Origin: Bryobacterales bacterium
GTDB lineage: Bacteria; Acidobacteriota; Terriglobia; Bryobacterales; Bryobacteraceae
Direction of reading: 5' to 3'
Length of the DNA stretch: 64,000 nt
Assembly: GCA_016721425.1 (NCBI GenBank)
Contig: JADKID010000016.1
Location: forward strand, 248,001 to 312,000
Both the position numbers and the translations under genes were made by a program. The notes below the pieces were generated by a model. It saw only the letters and a list, made by a program, of their open reading frames with translations. It did no database searches and had not been told where the DNA came from. How positions within the stretch are numbered: the stretch's first letter is position 1; each line of letters starts with the position of its first letter. Of this stretch, positions 28,512 to 36,347 are shown piece by piece.

Positions 28512-28547
28512 TTGACAGCGAACGCTGTCGGGAATAACATTGTTATT
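28512..28547 (+). promoter_or_regulatory. mazEF promoter with two overlapping palindromes
   Basis: TTGACA (28512-28517), 17 nt, then TAACAT (28535-28540) forms a good sigma-70-like promoter. GACAGCG/CGCTGTC (28514-28529, 2-nt spacer) overlaps the -35, and AATAACA/TGTTATT (28533-28547, 1-nt spacer) overlaps the -10. Both are perfect and ideally placed for autorepression. The predicted transcript would start only a few bases before the ATG at 28551. Confidence 0.65.
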
Positions 28548-28550
28548 ACT

Positions 28551-28814
28551 ATGCGAGCAATGCAGGTTAACATCCGACAGATCGGCAACTCACAAGGCGT
28601 GGTGATCCCGAAGCCGGTGCTGGCGCAACTGGGCCTGAGCAGCGAGACGGGGGTGGCGATGACCATTGAGGGCGACGCGCTCGTGCTCCGTAGGCCTGCC
28701 AGCCCGGTGCGGAGGGGGTGGGCGGAGGCGGCGCAGAAGATCGCGCAAGCCGGCGATGACGCACTGGTGATGGGCGAATTCGGCAATGCCGCGGACGCGG
28801 AGTTGACGTGGTGA
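28551..28814 (+). CDS. mazE: MazE/AbrB-type antitoxin
   Basis: Antitoxin of 87 aa with the SpoVT/AbrB swapped-hairpin DNA-binding fold at the N-terminus: MQVNIRQIGNSQGVVIPKPV followed by LAQLGLSSETGVAMTIEGDA. The C-terminal part (RRGWAEAAQKIAQAGDDALV) is the likely toxin-neutralising tail. Starts at 28551 and 28560 are both possible; no ribosome-binding site is clear, which fits a near-leaderless message. It overlaps mazF by 7 nt. Confidence 0.85.
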   Translation: MRAMQVNIRQIGNSQGVVIPKPVLAQLGLSSETGVAMTIEGDALVLRRPASPVRRGWAEAAQKIAQAGDDALVMGEFGNAADAELTW

Positions 28815-29128
28815 CTCGCGGGGAGATCTGGTCCGTGAATCTCGATCCTACCGTCGGAAGCGAGATCAGGAAGTCGCGCCCCTGCGTAGTGATTTCCCCT
28901 GCTGAGATGCACGATTTTCTACGCACGGTGATCGTGGCGCCGATGATGACGAAGAGTCATGCGGCGCCGTTCCGGATTGGCGTCACGCATGGCGGCAAGA
29001 AGGGCTTCATTCTGCTGGACCAGATGCGCGCGGTTGACAAGGTGCGGCTCGGGAAGAAGTTGGGAGTGGTGCGGGCGAAGACGTTGTCGGCCACGTTGGG
29101 TACGCTGCAAGAGGTGTTTGCTGAGTGA
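28808..29128 (+). CDS. mazF: MazF/PemK-type endoribonuclease toxin
   Basis: Toxin of 106 aa in the MazF family, sequence-specific mRNA interferases. Characteristic features are RGEIWSVNLDPTVGSEIRKSRPCVVIS at the N-terminus (two overlapping short motifs, GEIW and RPCVVIS), VIVAPMMTKSH, and GFILLDQMRAVDK containing the conserved D-Q-R. GTG start overlapping mazE. Complete and apparently functional. Confidence 0.88.
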   Translation: MVTRGEIWSVNLDPTVGSEIRKSRPCVVISPAEMHDFLRTVIVAPMMTKSHAAPFRIGVTHGGKKGFILLDQMRAVDKVRLGKKLGVVRAKTLSATLGTLQEVFAE

Positions 29129-29210
29129 GGTGGGGGGAGCGGCCAGGCATACCTACAGCCAGACATGCAGGGGATCGCGAGGGCCGGATCGGCCAAGGAA
29201 GCAACCCCGA

Positions 29211-29400
29211 CCGACGCCGACCGGCGATTGGCGGCAGGGCCAGCGGGGGAATCGACTTTCAGCCGACGACCCCACGGCCAATTCAGCAAGTGAACGTTTG
29301 GACCGACTGCCACGATGCTGGAGGAGATGAAGCAGGCTGCCGAGGGGGGGGGGGGGGCGGGGGGGGGGGGGGCAGCCGGCAGGCGGGGTCCGCGCGGCGC
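29211..29400 (+). pseudogene. Decayed copy of the BrnA-like antitoxin gene
   Basis: Bases 29281-29343 match 28183-28244 inside the intact antitoxin gene: shared blocks include GTGAACGT, CCACGATGCTGGAGGAG and TGAAGCAGGCTGCCGAG, with small indels that break the frame. A weaker match begins near 29211 (CCGACGC...TGGCGG against 28102). After a G14-C-G14 run the similarity resumes briefly (CAGCCGGCAGGCGG against GAGCCGCCAGGCGG). No open frame survives. The copy is a dead duplicate or the trace of a second toxin-antitoxin locus. Confidence 0.65.
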
Positions 29401-29427
29401 GAGGCTCCGACGAAGCCCCGGGTAGGG

Positions 29428-30903
29428 TCAGCCGGACCGGTGTTGGGCGGCGGGAACGCAGACACCCGCGGGCTGGTCTTTATACTGCTGCTGCAGCCGC
29501 GCCATCTCCTGCTTGAGCGTGGCGGTGACCTTGGCGTAAGCCGGGTCTCCGTAGACGCTGCGCATTTCGGCGGGGTCCTTGACCAGGTCGAAGAGCTCCC
29601 ATTCGGGCGGGGTGTCCACGTTGCTGGAGCCGGTGGAGCCTAGGGCCTTGCCGTAGTAGTAGATGAGCTTGTGGGTTTTGGTGCGGACTCCGTAGTGGGC
29701 GGGGACGTGGTGGTCTCCGGTCATGTGCATCCAGTAGCGGTAGTACATGGATTGGCGCCAATCCTTGGGGGTGTGGCCGGTGAGGTTGCGGCGGAAGCTG
29801 CGGCCCTGCATGTCGGCGGGGGCGGGGAGGCCGGCGTAGTCGAGGAAGAGCTCGGCGAAATCGAGATTGAGCGTGATGTCCTTGTTGACGGCGCCGGGCT
29901 TGAGTTCGCGGGGGTACTGCATGAGGAAGGGCATGCGGAGGGACTCTTCGTGCATGAAGCGCTTGTCGAACCAGCCGTGGTCGCCGAGGAAGAAGCCCTG
30001 GTCTGAGGTGTAGATGACGATGGTGTCCTTTTCGAGATCCTCGGCCTTCAGGTAGTCGAGCATGCGGCCGACGTTGTCGTCCACGCTTTGGATGCAGCGC
30101 AGGTAATCCTTGATATAGAGCTGGTAGGCCCAGCGGCGGAGGTCGTTGCCCTTGAGGTTGGTGGGGATGTCCACTTTGACGTCGGACTTCATCATGTGTT
30201 CGCCGACGCGCATGGTGGCGTTGCGGGCGCCGATGGAGCGGTTGGCGTAGTCGTCGAAGAGGTTGGCGGGCTCGGGGATGGTCTGGCCGTCGAAGAGGTG
30301 GGCGTACTTGGGCGCGGGTTGCCAGTTGCGGTGGGGCGCCTTGTGGTGGCACATGAGGAAGAAGGGCTTGTCTTTGGGGCGGCGCTGGAGCCAGGCGAGG
30401 GAGTGATCGGCGATGAGATTGGTGGTGTAGCCGGTGTATTTGCGGTTCTCGCCGTTCTCGATCATGGCGGGATCGAAGTAGGCGCCCTGGCCGGGGAGGA
30501 TGTTCCAGTAGTCGAAGCCGGTGGGGTTTTTGTGGAGGTGCCATTTGCCGACCATGGCGGTGGAGTAGCCGCCGGCCTGGAGGAGCTTGGCGACGTTCTG
30601 GCGGGCGGGATCGAGGGGGTCGTTGAGGGTCTTCACTCCGGAGACGTGGCTGTACTGGCCGGTGAGGATGACGCCGCGCGAGGGGGTGCAGATGGAGTTG
30701 GTGCAGAAGCAGTTATCGAGGCGGACACCCTGGCGCGCGATGCGATCGAGATTGGGCGTCTGGTTGATGCGGCTGCCGTAGGCGGAGATGGCGTGGGACG
30801 CGTGGTCGTCGGCCATGATGAAGAGGATGTTGGGGCGGCGGGCGGACTTGGCAAAGGCGGAGGCGCCGGCGGCGGCGGTGGCGAGGAATTCTCTGCGGAG
30901 CAT
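29428..30903 (-). CDS. Sulfatase (choline-sulfatase/heparan-type), exported
   Basis: Type I sulfatase of 491 aa from the ATG at 30903, which starts a leader MLRREFLATAAAGASAFA; an earlier in-frame start at 30963 is unlikely. Metal ligands in NILFIMADDHASHA, the formylglycine motif CTPSRGVILTG (Cys72), MVGKWHLHKNPTGFDYW, and the late TSDQGFFLGDHGWFDKRFMHEE are intact; that last motif is typical of choline-sulfatase-like and N-sulfoglucosamine-type enzymes. The last dozen residues run towards the poly-G block and may not be authentic. Single gene, divergent from rsgA. Confidence 0.9.
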   Translation of the reverse strand: MLRREFLATAAAGASAFAKSARRPNILFIMADDHASHAISAYGSRINQTPNLDRIARQGVRLDNCFCTNSICTPSRGVILTGQYSHVSGVKTLNDPLDPARQNVAKLLQAGGYSTAMVGKWHLHKNPTGFDYWNILPGQGAYFDPAMIENGENRKYTGYTTNLIADHSLAWLQRRPKDKPFFLMCHHKAPHRNWQPAPKYAHLFDGQTIPEPANLFDDYANRSIGARNATMRVGEHMMKSDVKVDIPTNLKGNDLRRWAYQLYIKDYLRCIQSVDDNVGRMLDYLKAEDLEKDTIVIYTSDQGFFLGDHGWFDKRFMHEESLRMPFLMQYPRELKPGAVNKDITLNLDFAELFLDYAGLPAPADMQGRSFRRNLTGHTPKDWRQSMYYRYWMHMTGDHHVPAHYGVRTKTHKLIYYYGKALGSTGSSNVDTPPEWELFDLVKDPAEMRSVYGDPAYAKVTATLKQEMARLQQQYKDQPAGVCVPAAQHRSG

Positions 30904-31038
30904 GGAGACGATTCTATGCCTGTTTGGGCTTGGATATTTGGTAGCCTGGAATTTGTCTACCATTGTTCGCTAACTCGCGCGCTTCGCAGGAGCGCTGATC
31001 CAATGCAACCTGCCGTCTAGCGGCTGGGCGGGAGCCGT

Positions 31039-32064
31039 GTGTTCAAGTCCTTTGAATACGGAGCGAACCAAATGGAGATCAATCCCCTCATTCGGGGCAG
31101 AGTGTCGTTCGGCGCACAGGAGAAGTACCGTGTGCTGTTGGAAGAGGGCGGGGAAGCGGCGGCGGAGCCCTCGGGCGCGCTGCGGGCGTATGGCGAATTG
31201 CCGGCAGTGGGCGATTGGGTGCGGGTGCGGCGGGCCTGCGATTTCTGCCTGATGGAGGAAGTGGAGGCGCGGCGGACTGCGTTTGTGCGGCGAGCCGCGG
31301 GGCGGGCCCACGCGTCGCAATGCGTGGCGGCGAACATCGATGTGTGTTTCGTGGTGTGCGGTCTGGATGGCGATTTCAATCTGCGGCGGATTGAGCGCTA
31401 TCTGGTGCTGGCTTGGGAGAGCGGCGCGCGTCCGGTGGTGGTGTTGAACAAGGCGGACGTTTGCGGGGATGTGGCGGCGGCGGTGGCCTCCGTGCGCGCG
31501 GCGGCCGGAGGGGCGGAGGTGGTGACGCTGAGCGCTGCGCTCTCCGTGGCGCCGCTGCGGCCGTGGCTGGGGGAGGGCGCGACGGTGGGGTTGCTGGGCT
31601 CGTCGGGCGCAGGCAAATCCACCATTGCGAATGCTCTCACCGGGGGGGCGCTGGCGACGCGCGAGGTGCGGGCGGGCGACTCGCGGGGGCGGCATACGAC
31701 GACGGCGAGTATGTTGATGGCGGTGCCGGGCGGGGGGTGGCTGATTGACACTCCGGGGATGCGGGAGCTGGGCTTGCTGGCCAGCGAGACGTCGCTCGAT
31801 CTGGGGTTTCCTGAGATCGCTGAGCTGGCCGCGCTTTGCCGTTTTGGCGATTGCCGGCATGAGGCGGAGCCGGGCTGCGCGGTGCGGCAGGCGCTGGAGG
31901 AGGGGCGGATCCCGGCAGACCGGTGGGCGAGTTTCGCGAAGCTGCAACGCGAGGCGCGGCACCATGCGAGGGAGGCGGATCTCAACGTCCAGAGGGCGGA
32001 GAAGCAGAAGTGGAAGGCGATTCACAAGGCCGTCAAGCGGATGAACCAGGAACGGGGGCGGTAG
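31039..32064 (+). CDS. rsgA: Ribosome small-subunit GTPase RsgA
   Basis: Circularly permuted GTPase that acts late in 30S assembly. Order seen: N-terminal OB-fold (about 15-70, PAVGDWVRVRR), then G4 VVVLNKADV, then G1 GLLGSSGAGKSTIANALTG, G2-like GRHTTT, G3 IDTPGMREL, and the zinc finger CRFGDCRHEAEPGCAV. This order is diagnostic of RsgA/YjeQ. GTG at 31039 is used (GGGAG 8 nt before); an ATG at 31072 is also possible. The basic C-terminal helix is intact. Confidence 0.92.
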   Translation: MFKSFEYGANQMEINPLIRGRVSFGAQEKYRVLLEEGGEAAAEPSGALRAYGELPAVGDWVRVRRACDFCLMEEVEARRTAFVRRAAGRAHASQCVAANIDVCFVVCGLDGDFNLRRIERYLVLAWESGARPVVVLNKADVCGDVAAAVASVRAAAGGAEVVTLSAALSVAPLRPWLGEGATVGLLGSSGAGKSTIANALTGGALATREVRAGDSRGRHTTTASMLMAVPGGGWLIDTPGMRELGLLASETSLDLGFPEIAELAALCRFGDCRHEAEPGCAVRQALEEGRIPADRWASFAKLQREARHHAREADLNVQRAEKQKWKAIHKAVKRMNQERGR

Positions 32065-32081
32065 CCCCGTACCATGAAGGA

Positions 32082-32504
32082 ATGGCCGTCCGTCTCGATT
32101 CGCGCAGGTCCTGGGTGGTGTGCACCGCCGGCATCATTGCACTGGGCCTGCTTTCAAGGGTTTTCCACACTGGCTTCGTGATCTTCGACAAGTACCTGGG
32201 CGACGCCTTGTACGCGATGATGATCTACGGGATTTTGCGGCTGTTTTGGAGGGCGCGGACGGCGGGCGTGTGCGCGATGGTGGTGATGGCGGGGATCGAG
32301 ACGTTTCAACTGACGATGATCCCGTTGCAGCTGCTGGCGAGCGAGCAGTGGGTGGTGCGGGCGTGCGCGCGGTTGATGGGCGTGCAGTTCAGCTTTTTGG
32401 ATCTGCTGGCGTACGCGGTGGGTATCGGGTGCCTCTATCTGGTGGACGCTGGCGCAGGGCCCAGCGGGTCCCGTTCTATGCCTGTTTGGACCAGGCGCGG
32501 ATAG
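32082..32504 (+). CDS. DUF2809-like small membrane protein
   Basis: Membrane protein of 140 aa. The ATG at 32082 has GAAGGA just upstream and lies 17 nt after rsgA. Four hydrophobic helices are visible: about 13-30, 37-55, 60-82 and 104-122, with family-like motifs KYLGDALYAMMIYGI and FSFLDLLAYAVGIG. Role unknown. Its last 29 nt overlap the convergent MerR gene. Confidence 0.65.
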   Translation: MAVRLDSRRSWVVCTAGIIALGLLSRVFHTGFVIFDKYLGDALYAMMIYGILRLFWRARTAGVCAMVVMAGIETFQLTMIPLQLLASEQWVVRACARLMGVQFSFLDLLAYAVGIGCLYLVDAGAGPSGSRSMPVWTRRG

Positions 32505-32997
32505 CCTGGATCTCGTCGCTGGGGATGCAGAGGAATTCGAGGAAGCGCTGGTGGTGATCGGGGTCGAGCCGTTCGAAATCGCGGTGCCACTGATGGAGGT
32601 TTTCGTCGGTGAAGCCGGAGGCGCGGAGGAGCTTGACCCAGGTCTCGCGGTTCATGATGTTGACCTTCTCGAGGAGGCGGCGGTTGCGGAGGAGCTCGAC
32701 GATGATGCGCTGGCGATTGCGGAGGGCTTCGATCTGGGTGGCGAGCTCGGAGAGTTGGCGCTCGAGCGCGGCGGCGAGATCCTTGTGGGGTTTGTCGAGG
32801 AGTTTGCGGATGTCGGCGAGGGGGAGACCGGTCTGGCGGTAGAGGCAGATCTGGGTGAGGCGGGCGGCGTCTTTGGCGGTGTAGCGGCGGTAGCCGTTGG
32901 CGAGGCGGGCGGAGGGTTTCAGCAGGTTGAGGCGATCGTAGTAGAGGAGAGTGGCGCGGGAGAGTCCGTGCTGGCGGGCGAGGGCGGTGATGGTCAT
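32476..32997 (-). CDS. MerR-family transcriptional regulator
   Basis: Regulator of 173 aa. The N-terminal winged HTH reads ITALARQHGLSRATLLYYDR then ANGYRRYTAKDAARL, followed by a dimerisation coiled coil (about 70-110). The C-terminal 65 residues (WVKLLRASGFTDENLHQWHR) form a small effector domain without the Cys pairs of metal sensors. It is divergent from the tricorn-like gene, with a dyad between them. Confidence 0.87.
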   Translation of the reverse strand: MTITALARQHGLSRATLLYYDRLNLLKPSARLANGYRRYTAKDAARLTQICLYRQTGLPLADIRKLLDKPHKDLAAALERQLSELATQIEALRNRQRIIVELLRNRRLLEKVNIMNRETWVKLLRASGFTDENLHQWHRDFERLDPDHHQRFLEFLCIPSDEIQAIRAWSKQA

Positions 32998-33028
32998 TGT
33001 GAGTGGCTCGTTTCTTGATCGCTCATAC

Positions 33029-33056
33029 GTCTAGCGTAAAGTGTAAAGCTGTAGAC
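33029..33056. promoter_or_regulatory. Possible MerR-type operator
   Basis: Imperfect dyad GTCTAGC (33029-33035) facing GCTGTAGAC (33048-33056) across a 12-nt AT-rich core (GTAAAGTGTAAA), in the divergent gap between the merR-type gene and the protease. MerR proteins act at such sites inside long promoter spacers; no clean -35/-10 pair was placed. Confidence 0.35.
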
Positions 33057-33093
33057 AGGTCCAGCGCGAGCAGCATGGTAGGATGCGGGTTGT

Positions 33094-36000
33094 ATGCGAT
33101 TTGTAATTCTTCTCCTGGTGGCGGCTGCGTGTGGATTTGGACAGACGAAGCTGCTGCGATTTCCCGATGTACATGGCGATAGGGTGGTGTTCACCTATGC
33201 CGGTGATTTGTGGACCGCGCCGGTGGCGGGCGGGGCGGCGGCGCGGCTGACGGCGCATCCGGGACTGGAGCTGTTTGCGAAGTATTCGCCGGACGGCAAG
33301 TGGATCGCGTTCACGGGGCAGTATGACGGGGATGAGCAAGTGTATGTGATCCCGTCGTCGGGCGGGGTGCCGAAGCAGTTGACGTGGTATCCAGCGAAGG
33401 GACCGTTGCCGGCGCGGTGGGGCTACGACAACCAGGTGTATGAGTGGACACCGGATGGGAAGTCGATCCTGTTCCGGTCTTTGCGGGATTCGTGGACGAC
33501 GGCGGAATCGCGGCTGTACACGGTGCCGGCGGAGGGCGGCGCGGCGAAGGCGCTGCCGATGCCGAAATCGGGTGCGGGGGATTATTCGCCGGACGGGCAG
33601 AAGGTGGTGTATTCGCCGCTGTTCCGCGACTTCCGGACGTGGAAGCGGTATCAGGGCGGGTGGCAGCAGGATCTGTTTGTTTTTGATTTGAAGACGGCAG
33701 CGCTGGAGCCGGTGGCGCATTCGCCGCGGACGGAGCGGGAGCCGATGTGGATGGGCGGGCGGATCTATTTCAACAGCGACCGGACGGGGACGTTCAATTT
33801 GTATGAGTACGATCCGGGATCGAAGAAGGTGAAGGCGCTGACGGCATCGGCGAAGTGGGATGTGCGGTGGCCGAGCCGGGGGGATCAGGGCCGGATTGTG
33901 TACGAATCCGATGGCGAGTTGAACGTGGTGGATGTGAAGAGCGGGCAGGCGAAGAAGATCTCGATCAACGTGCCCTCGGATGGGCTGGCGTCGCGGCCCT
34001 CGTTGCTGAATGTGGGCGGACAGGTGGCGGCGTACGATCTGAGCCCGAAGGGCGAGCGGGCGCTGTTTGTGGCTCGCGGGGATGTGTTCACGGCGCCGAT
34101 TGAAAAGGGCGTGGCGCGCAATCTGACGAAGAGCTCGAACGCGCATGACAAGGCGCCGGCGTGGTCGCCGGACGGGCGGCGGATTGTGATGATCAGCGAC
34201 CGGACGGGCGAGGAAGAGCTGTGGGTAGTGAACCAGGATGGCAGCGGGCCGGCGGAGCAGTTGACGCGCGGCGGGAAGACGATGCGGTACCGGCCGGTGT
34301 GGTCGCCGGATTCGAAGAGGGTGGCGTTCAGCGACCGGGACGGGAAGGCATACGTCGTCACGCTGAGCGATAAGAGTGTGGTGGAAGTGGCGCAGGAGAA
34401 GCGCGGATTCCTGATGGATTACGTGTGGTCGCCCGATGGCGCGTATCTGGCTTTCAGCCTGACGGACATGCACAATTTCCGATCGATCTGGATCTGGAGT
34501 GCGGCGGAGGGGAAGGCTCGGCGGGTGACGGGTGAGATGTTCAACGAGAGCGGTCCGGCGTGGGATCCGGAGGGGCAGTACCTCTACTATCTGAGCGACC
34601 GCGAGTTTGCGCCGCTGATCAGCGGGGCGGAGTTCAACTACGCGACGGCGCGCTCCACTTCGATTTACGCGCTGGCGCTGCGGAAGGACGGCAAGAATCC
34701 GTTTGCGCCGGAGAGCGACGAGGTGAAGATCGCGGAAGAGAAGAAGGCGGAGGAGAAGAAGGCGGACGGCGCGAAGGTGGAAGTGCGGATCGATTTTGAC
34801 GGGTTGGAGCAGCGCGTTGTGCGGGTGCCGGTGGCGCCGGGCAACTACGACAACCTGATGGCGGTGAAGGGCCATCTACTCTATTCGCGGAGCGGGAACC
34901 CGTATTACGGGCGCGGGCCGGATGCGCCGGACGCGATTATGATCTTGGCGTTGAAGGAGCGGAAAGAGACGGTGCTGGTGGAGGGCGCGGCGGGTTACGC
35001 GATCTCGGACGACGGGCAGAAGATGCTGGTGGGGCAGGGCAACGCGTATGCGCTGTATGACGTGAAGCCGGGCGGGGCGAGCTCGAAGAAGGCGGTCTCG
35101 ACGGCGGGTCTGGTGGTGGACCGGGTGCCGTCGCAGGAGTGGGCGCAGATCTTCAACGAGGTTTGGCGGCGCTACCGGGATTTCTTCTACGCGAAGAATA
35201 TGCACGGCTACGATTGGGAGGCGCTGCGGCAGCAGTATGCGCCGATGCTGGAGTACGTGACGCACCGCTCGGATTTGAACTACATCATCGGCGAGATGAT
35301 CTCGGAGTTGAATGCGGGCCACGCCTACATCGACGGCGGGGATTGGGAGCGGCCGGAGCGGCCGAAGGTGGCACTGCCGGGGGCGCGGTTTGAGCTGGAC
35401 GAGGCGGCCGGGCGGTATAAGATCGCGAAGATCTTCGCGGGTCAGAACGAGGAGCCGGTTTACCGCTCGCCGTTGACAGAGGTGGGCGTCAACGTGAAGG
35501 CGGGCGAGTATGTGCTTGCGATTGATGGCGACGAGTTGAAGGCGAACGTGGATCCGTACAGGCTGCTGCGGGGCAAGGCGGGCAAGGCGGTGCGGCTGAC
35601 GGTGAACACAACCGCGGCGATGGAAGGCGCGCGTGAGGTGGTGATCCAGCCGGTGGACAACGAGAACAATCTGGTCTATCTGGCGATGGTGGATGCGGCG
35701 CGGGCGCGCGTGGATCAGGCGACCGGGGGGCGCGTGGGCTATCTGCACGTGCCGAACATGGGGGCCGATGGGATCCGCGAGTTCATCAAGTATTTCTACG
35801 GGCAGACGCGGCGGGAGGGGCTGGTGGTGGATATGCGCGGCAACGGCGGCGGCAATGTGAGCCGGATGCTGATTGAGCGGCTGCGGAGGCAGGTGCTGGC
35901 GCTGACGTATCCGCGCGGCATTGATGATCCGACGACGTATCCGGACAACGTGATGATGGGACCGATGGTGTGTCTGCTGAACGAGAACTCGGCGTCGGAT

Positions 36001-36336
36001 GGGGACATTTTCCCGGCGATGTTCCGGGAGTCGAAGCTGGGGCTACTGATCGGGAAGCGGAGTTGGGGCGGCGTGGTGGGGATCTCGAATCGCGGGACTC
36101 TGGTGGATGGCGGCGTGGTGAATGTGCCGGAGTTTGGATTTGCCAATGCCAAGGGCGAGTGGATCATTGAGGGCGTGGGCGTGGAGCCGGACATCGTGGT
36201 GGAGAACGATCCGAAGTCTGTGATGGAGGGGCGCGACCCGCAGTTGGAGCGCGGCATCGAAGAAGTGCTGAAGGCGATGAAGCTGGCAGGGAAGCGTCTA
36301 CCGGGGCGGCCGGCGGATCCAATGAAGACGAAGTAG
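33094..36336 (+). CDS. Tricorn-like S41 protease, exported
   Basis: Large tricorn-protease homologue of 1080 aa with a signal peptide (FVILLLVAAACGFGQ). An N-terminal beta-propeller and WD40-like PD40 repeats (YSPDGKWIAF, WTPDGKSILF, WSPDGRRIVM, WSPDSKRVAF, WSPDGAYLAF) span about 40-520. The tricorn C1 and PDZ region is about 680-860. The S41 catalytic core has LVVDMRGNGGGNVSRMLIER and NENSASDGDIFPAMFRE (nucleophile Ser region), then GKRSWGGVVGI. It degrades peptides in the periplasm. Monocistronic after a divergent MerR gene. Confidence 0.92.
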   Translation: MRFVILLLVAAACGFGQTKLLRFPDVHGDRVVFTYAGDLWTAPVAGGAAARLTAHPGLELFAKYSPDGKWIAFTGQYDGDEQVYVIPSSGGVPKQLTWYPAKGPLPARWGYDNQVYEWTPDGKSILFRSLRDSWTTAESRLYTVPAEGGAAKALPMPKSGAGDYSPDGQKVVYSPLFRDFRTWKRYQGGWQQDLFVFDLKTAALEPVAHSPRTEREPMWMGGRIYFNSDRTGTFNLYEYDPGSKKVKALTASAKWDVRWPSRGDQGRIVYESDGELNVVDVKSGQAKKISINVPSDGLASRPSLLNVGGQVAAYDLSPKGERALFVARGDVFTAPIEKGVARNLTKSSNAHDKAPAWSPDGRRIVMISDRTGEEELWVVNQDGSGPAEQLTRGGKTMRYRPVWSPDSKRVAFSDRDGKAYVVTLSDKSVVEVAQEKRGFLMDYVWSPDGAYLAFSLTDMHNFRSIWIWSAAEGKARRVTGEMFNESGPAWDPEGQYLYYLSDREFAPLISGAEFNYATARSTSIYALALRKDGKNPFAPESDEVKIAEEKKAEEKKADGAKVEVRIDFDGLEQRVVRVPVAPGNYDNLMAVKGHLLYSRSGNPYYGRGPDAPDAIMILALKERKETVLVEGAAGYAISDDGQKMLVGQGNAYALYDVKPGGASSKKAVSTAGLVVDRVPSQEWAQIFNEVWRRYRDFFYAKNMHGYDWEALRQQYAPMLEYVTHRSDLNYIIGEMISELNAGHAYIDGGDWERPERPKVALPGARFELDEAAGRYKIAKIFAGQNEEPVYRSPLTEVGVNVKAGEYVLAIDGDELKANVDPYRLLRGKAGKAVRLTVNTTAAMEGAREVVIQPVDNENNLVYLAMVDAARARVDQATGGRVGYLHVPNMGADGIREFIKYFYGQTRREGLVVDMRGNGGGNVSRMLIERLRRQVLALTYPRGIDDPTTYPDNVMMGPMVCLLNENSASDGDIFPAMFRESKLGLLIGKRSWGGVVGISNRGTLVDGGVVNVPEFGFANAKGEWIIEGVGVEPDIVVENDPKSVMEGRDPQLERGIEEVLKAMKLAGKRLPGRPADPMKTK

Positions 36337-36347
36337 CGCGGCGCACG

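Noticed and set aside
29125..29643. A 172-codon plus-strand frame
   Set aside because: It reads through the decayed antitoxin copy and the poly-G run into the antisense of the sulfatase; not a real gene.
33031..34875. A 614-codon minus-strand frame
   Set aside because: Mirror of the tricorn-like coding strand with low-complexity Arg/Pro/His composition.
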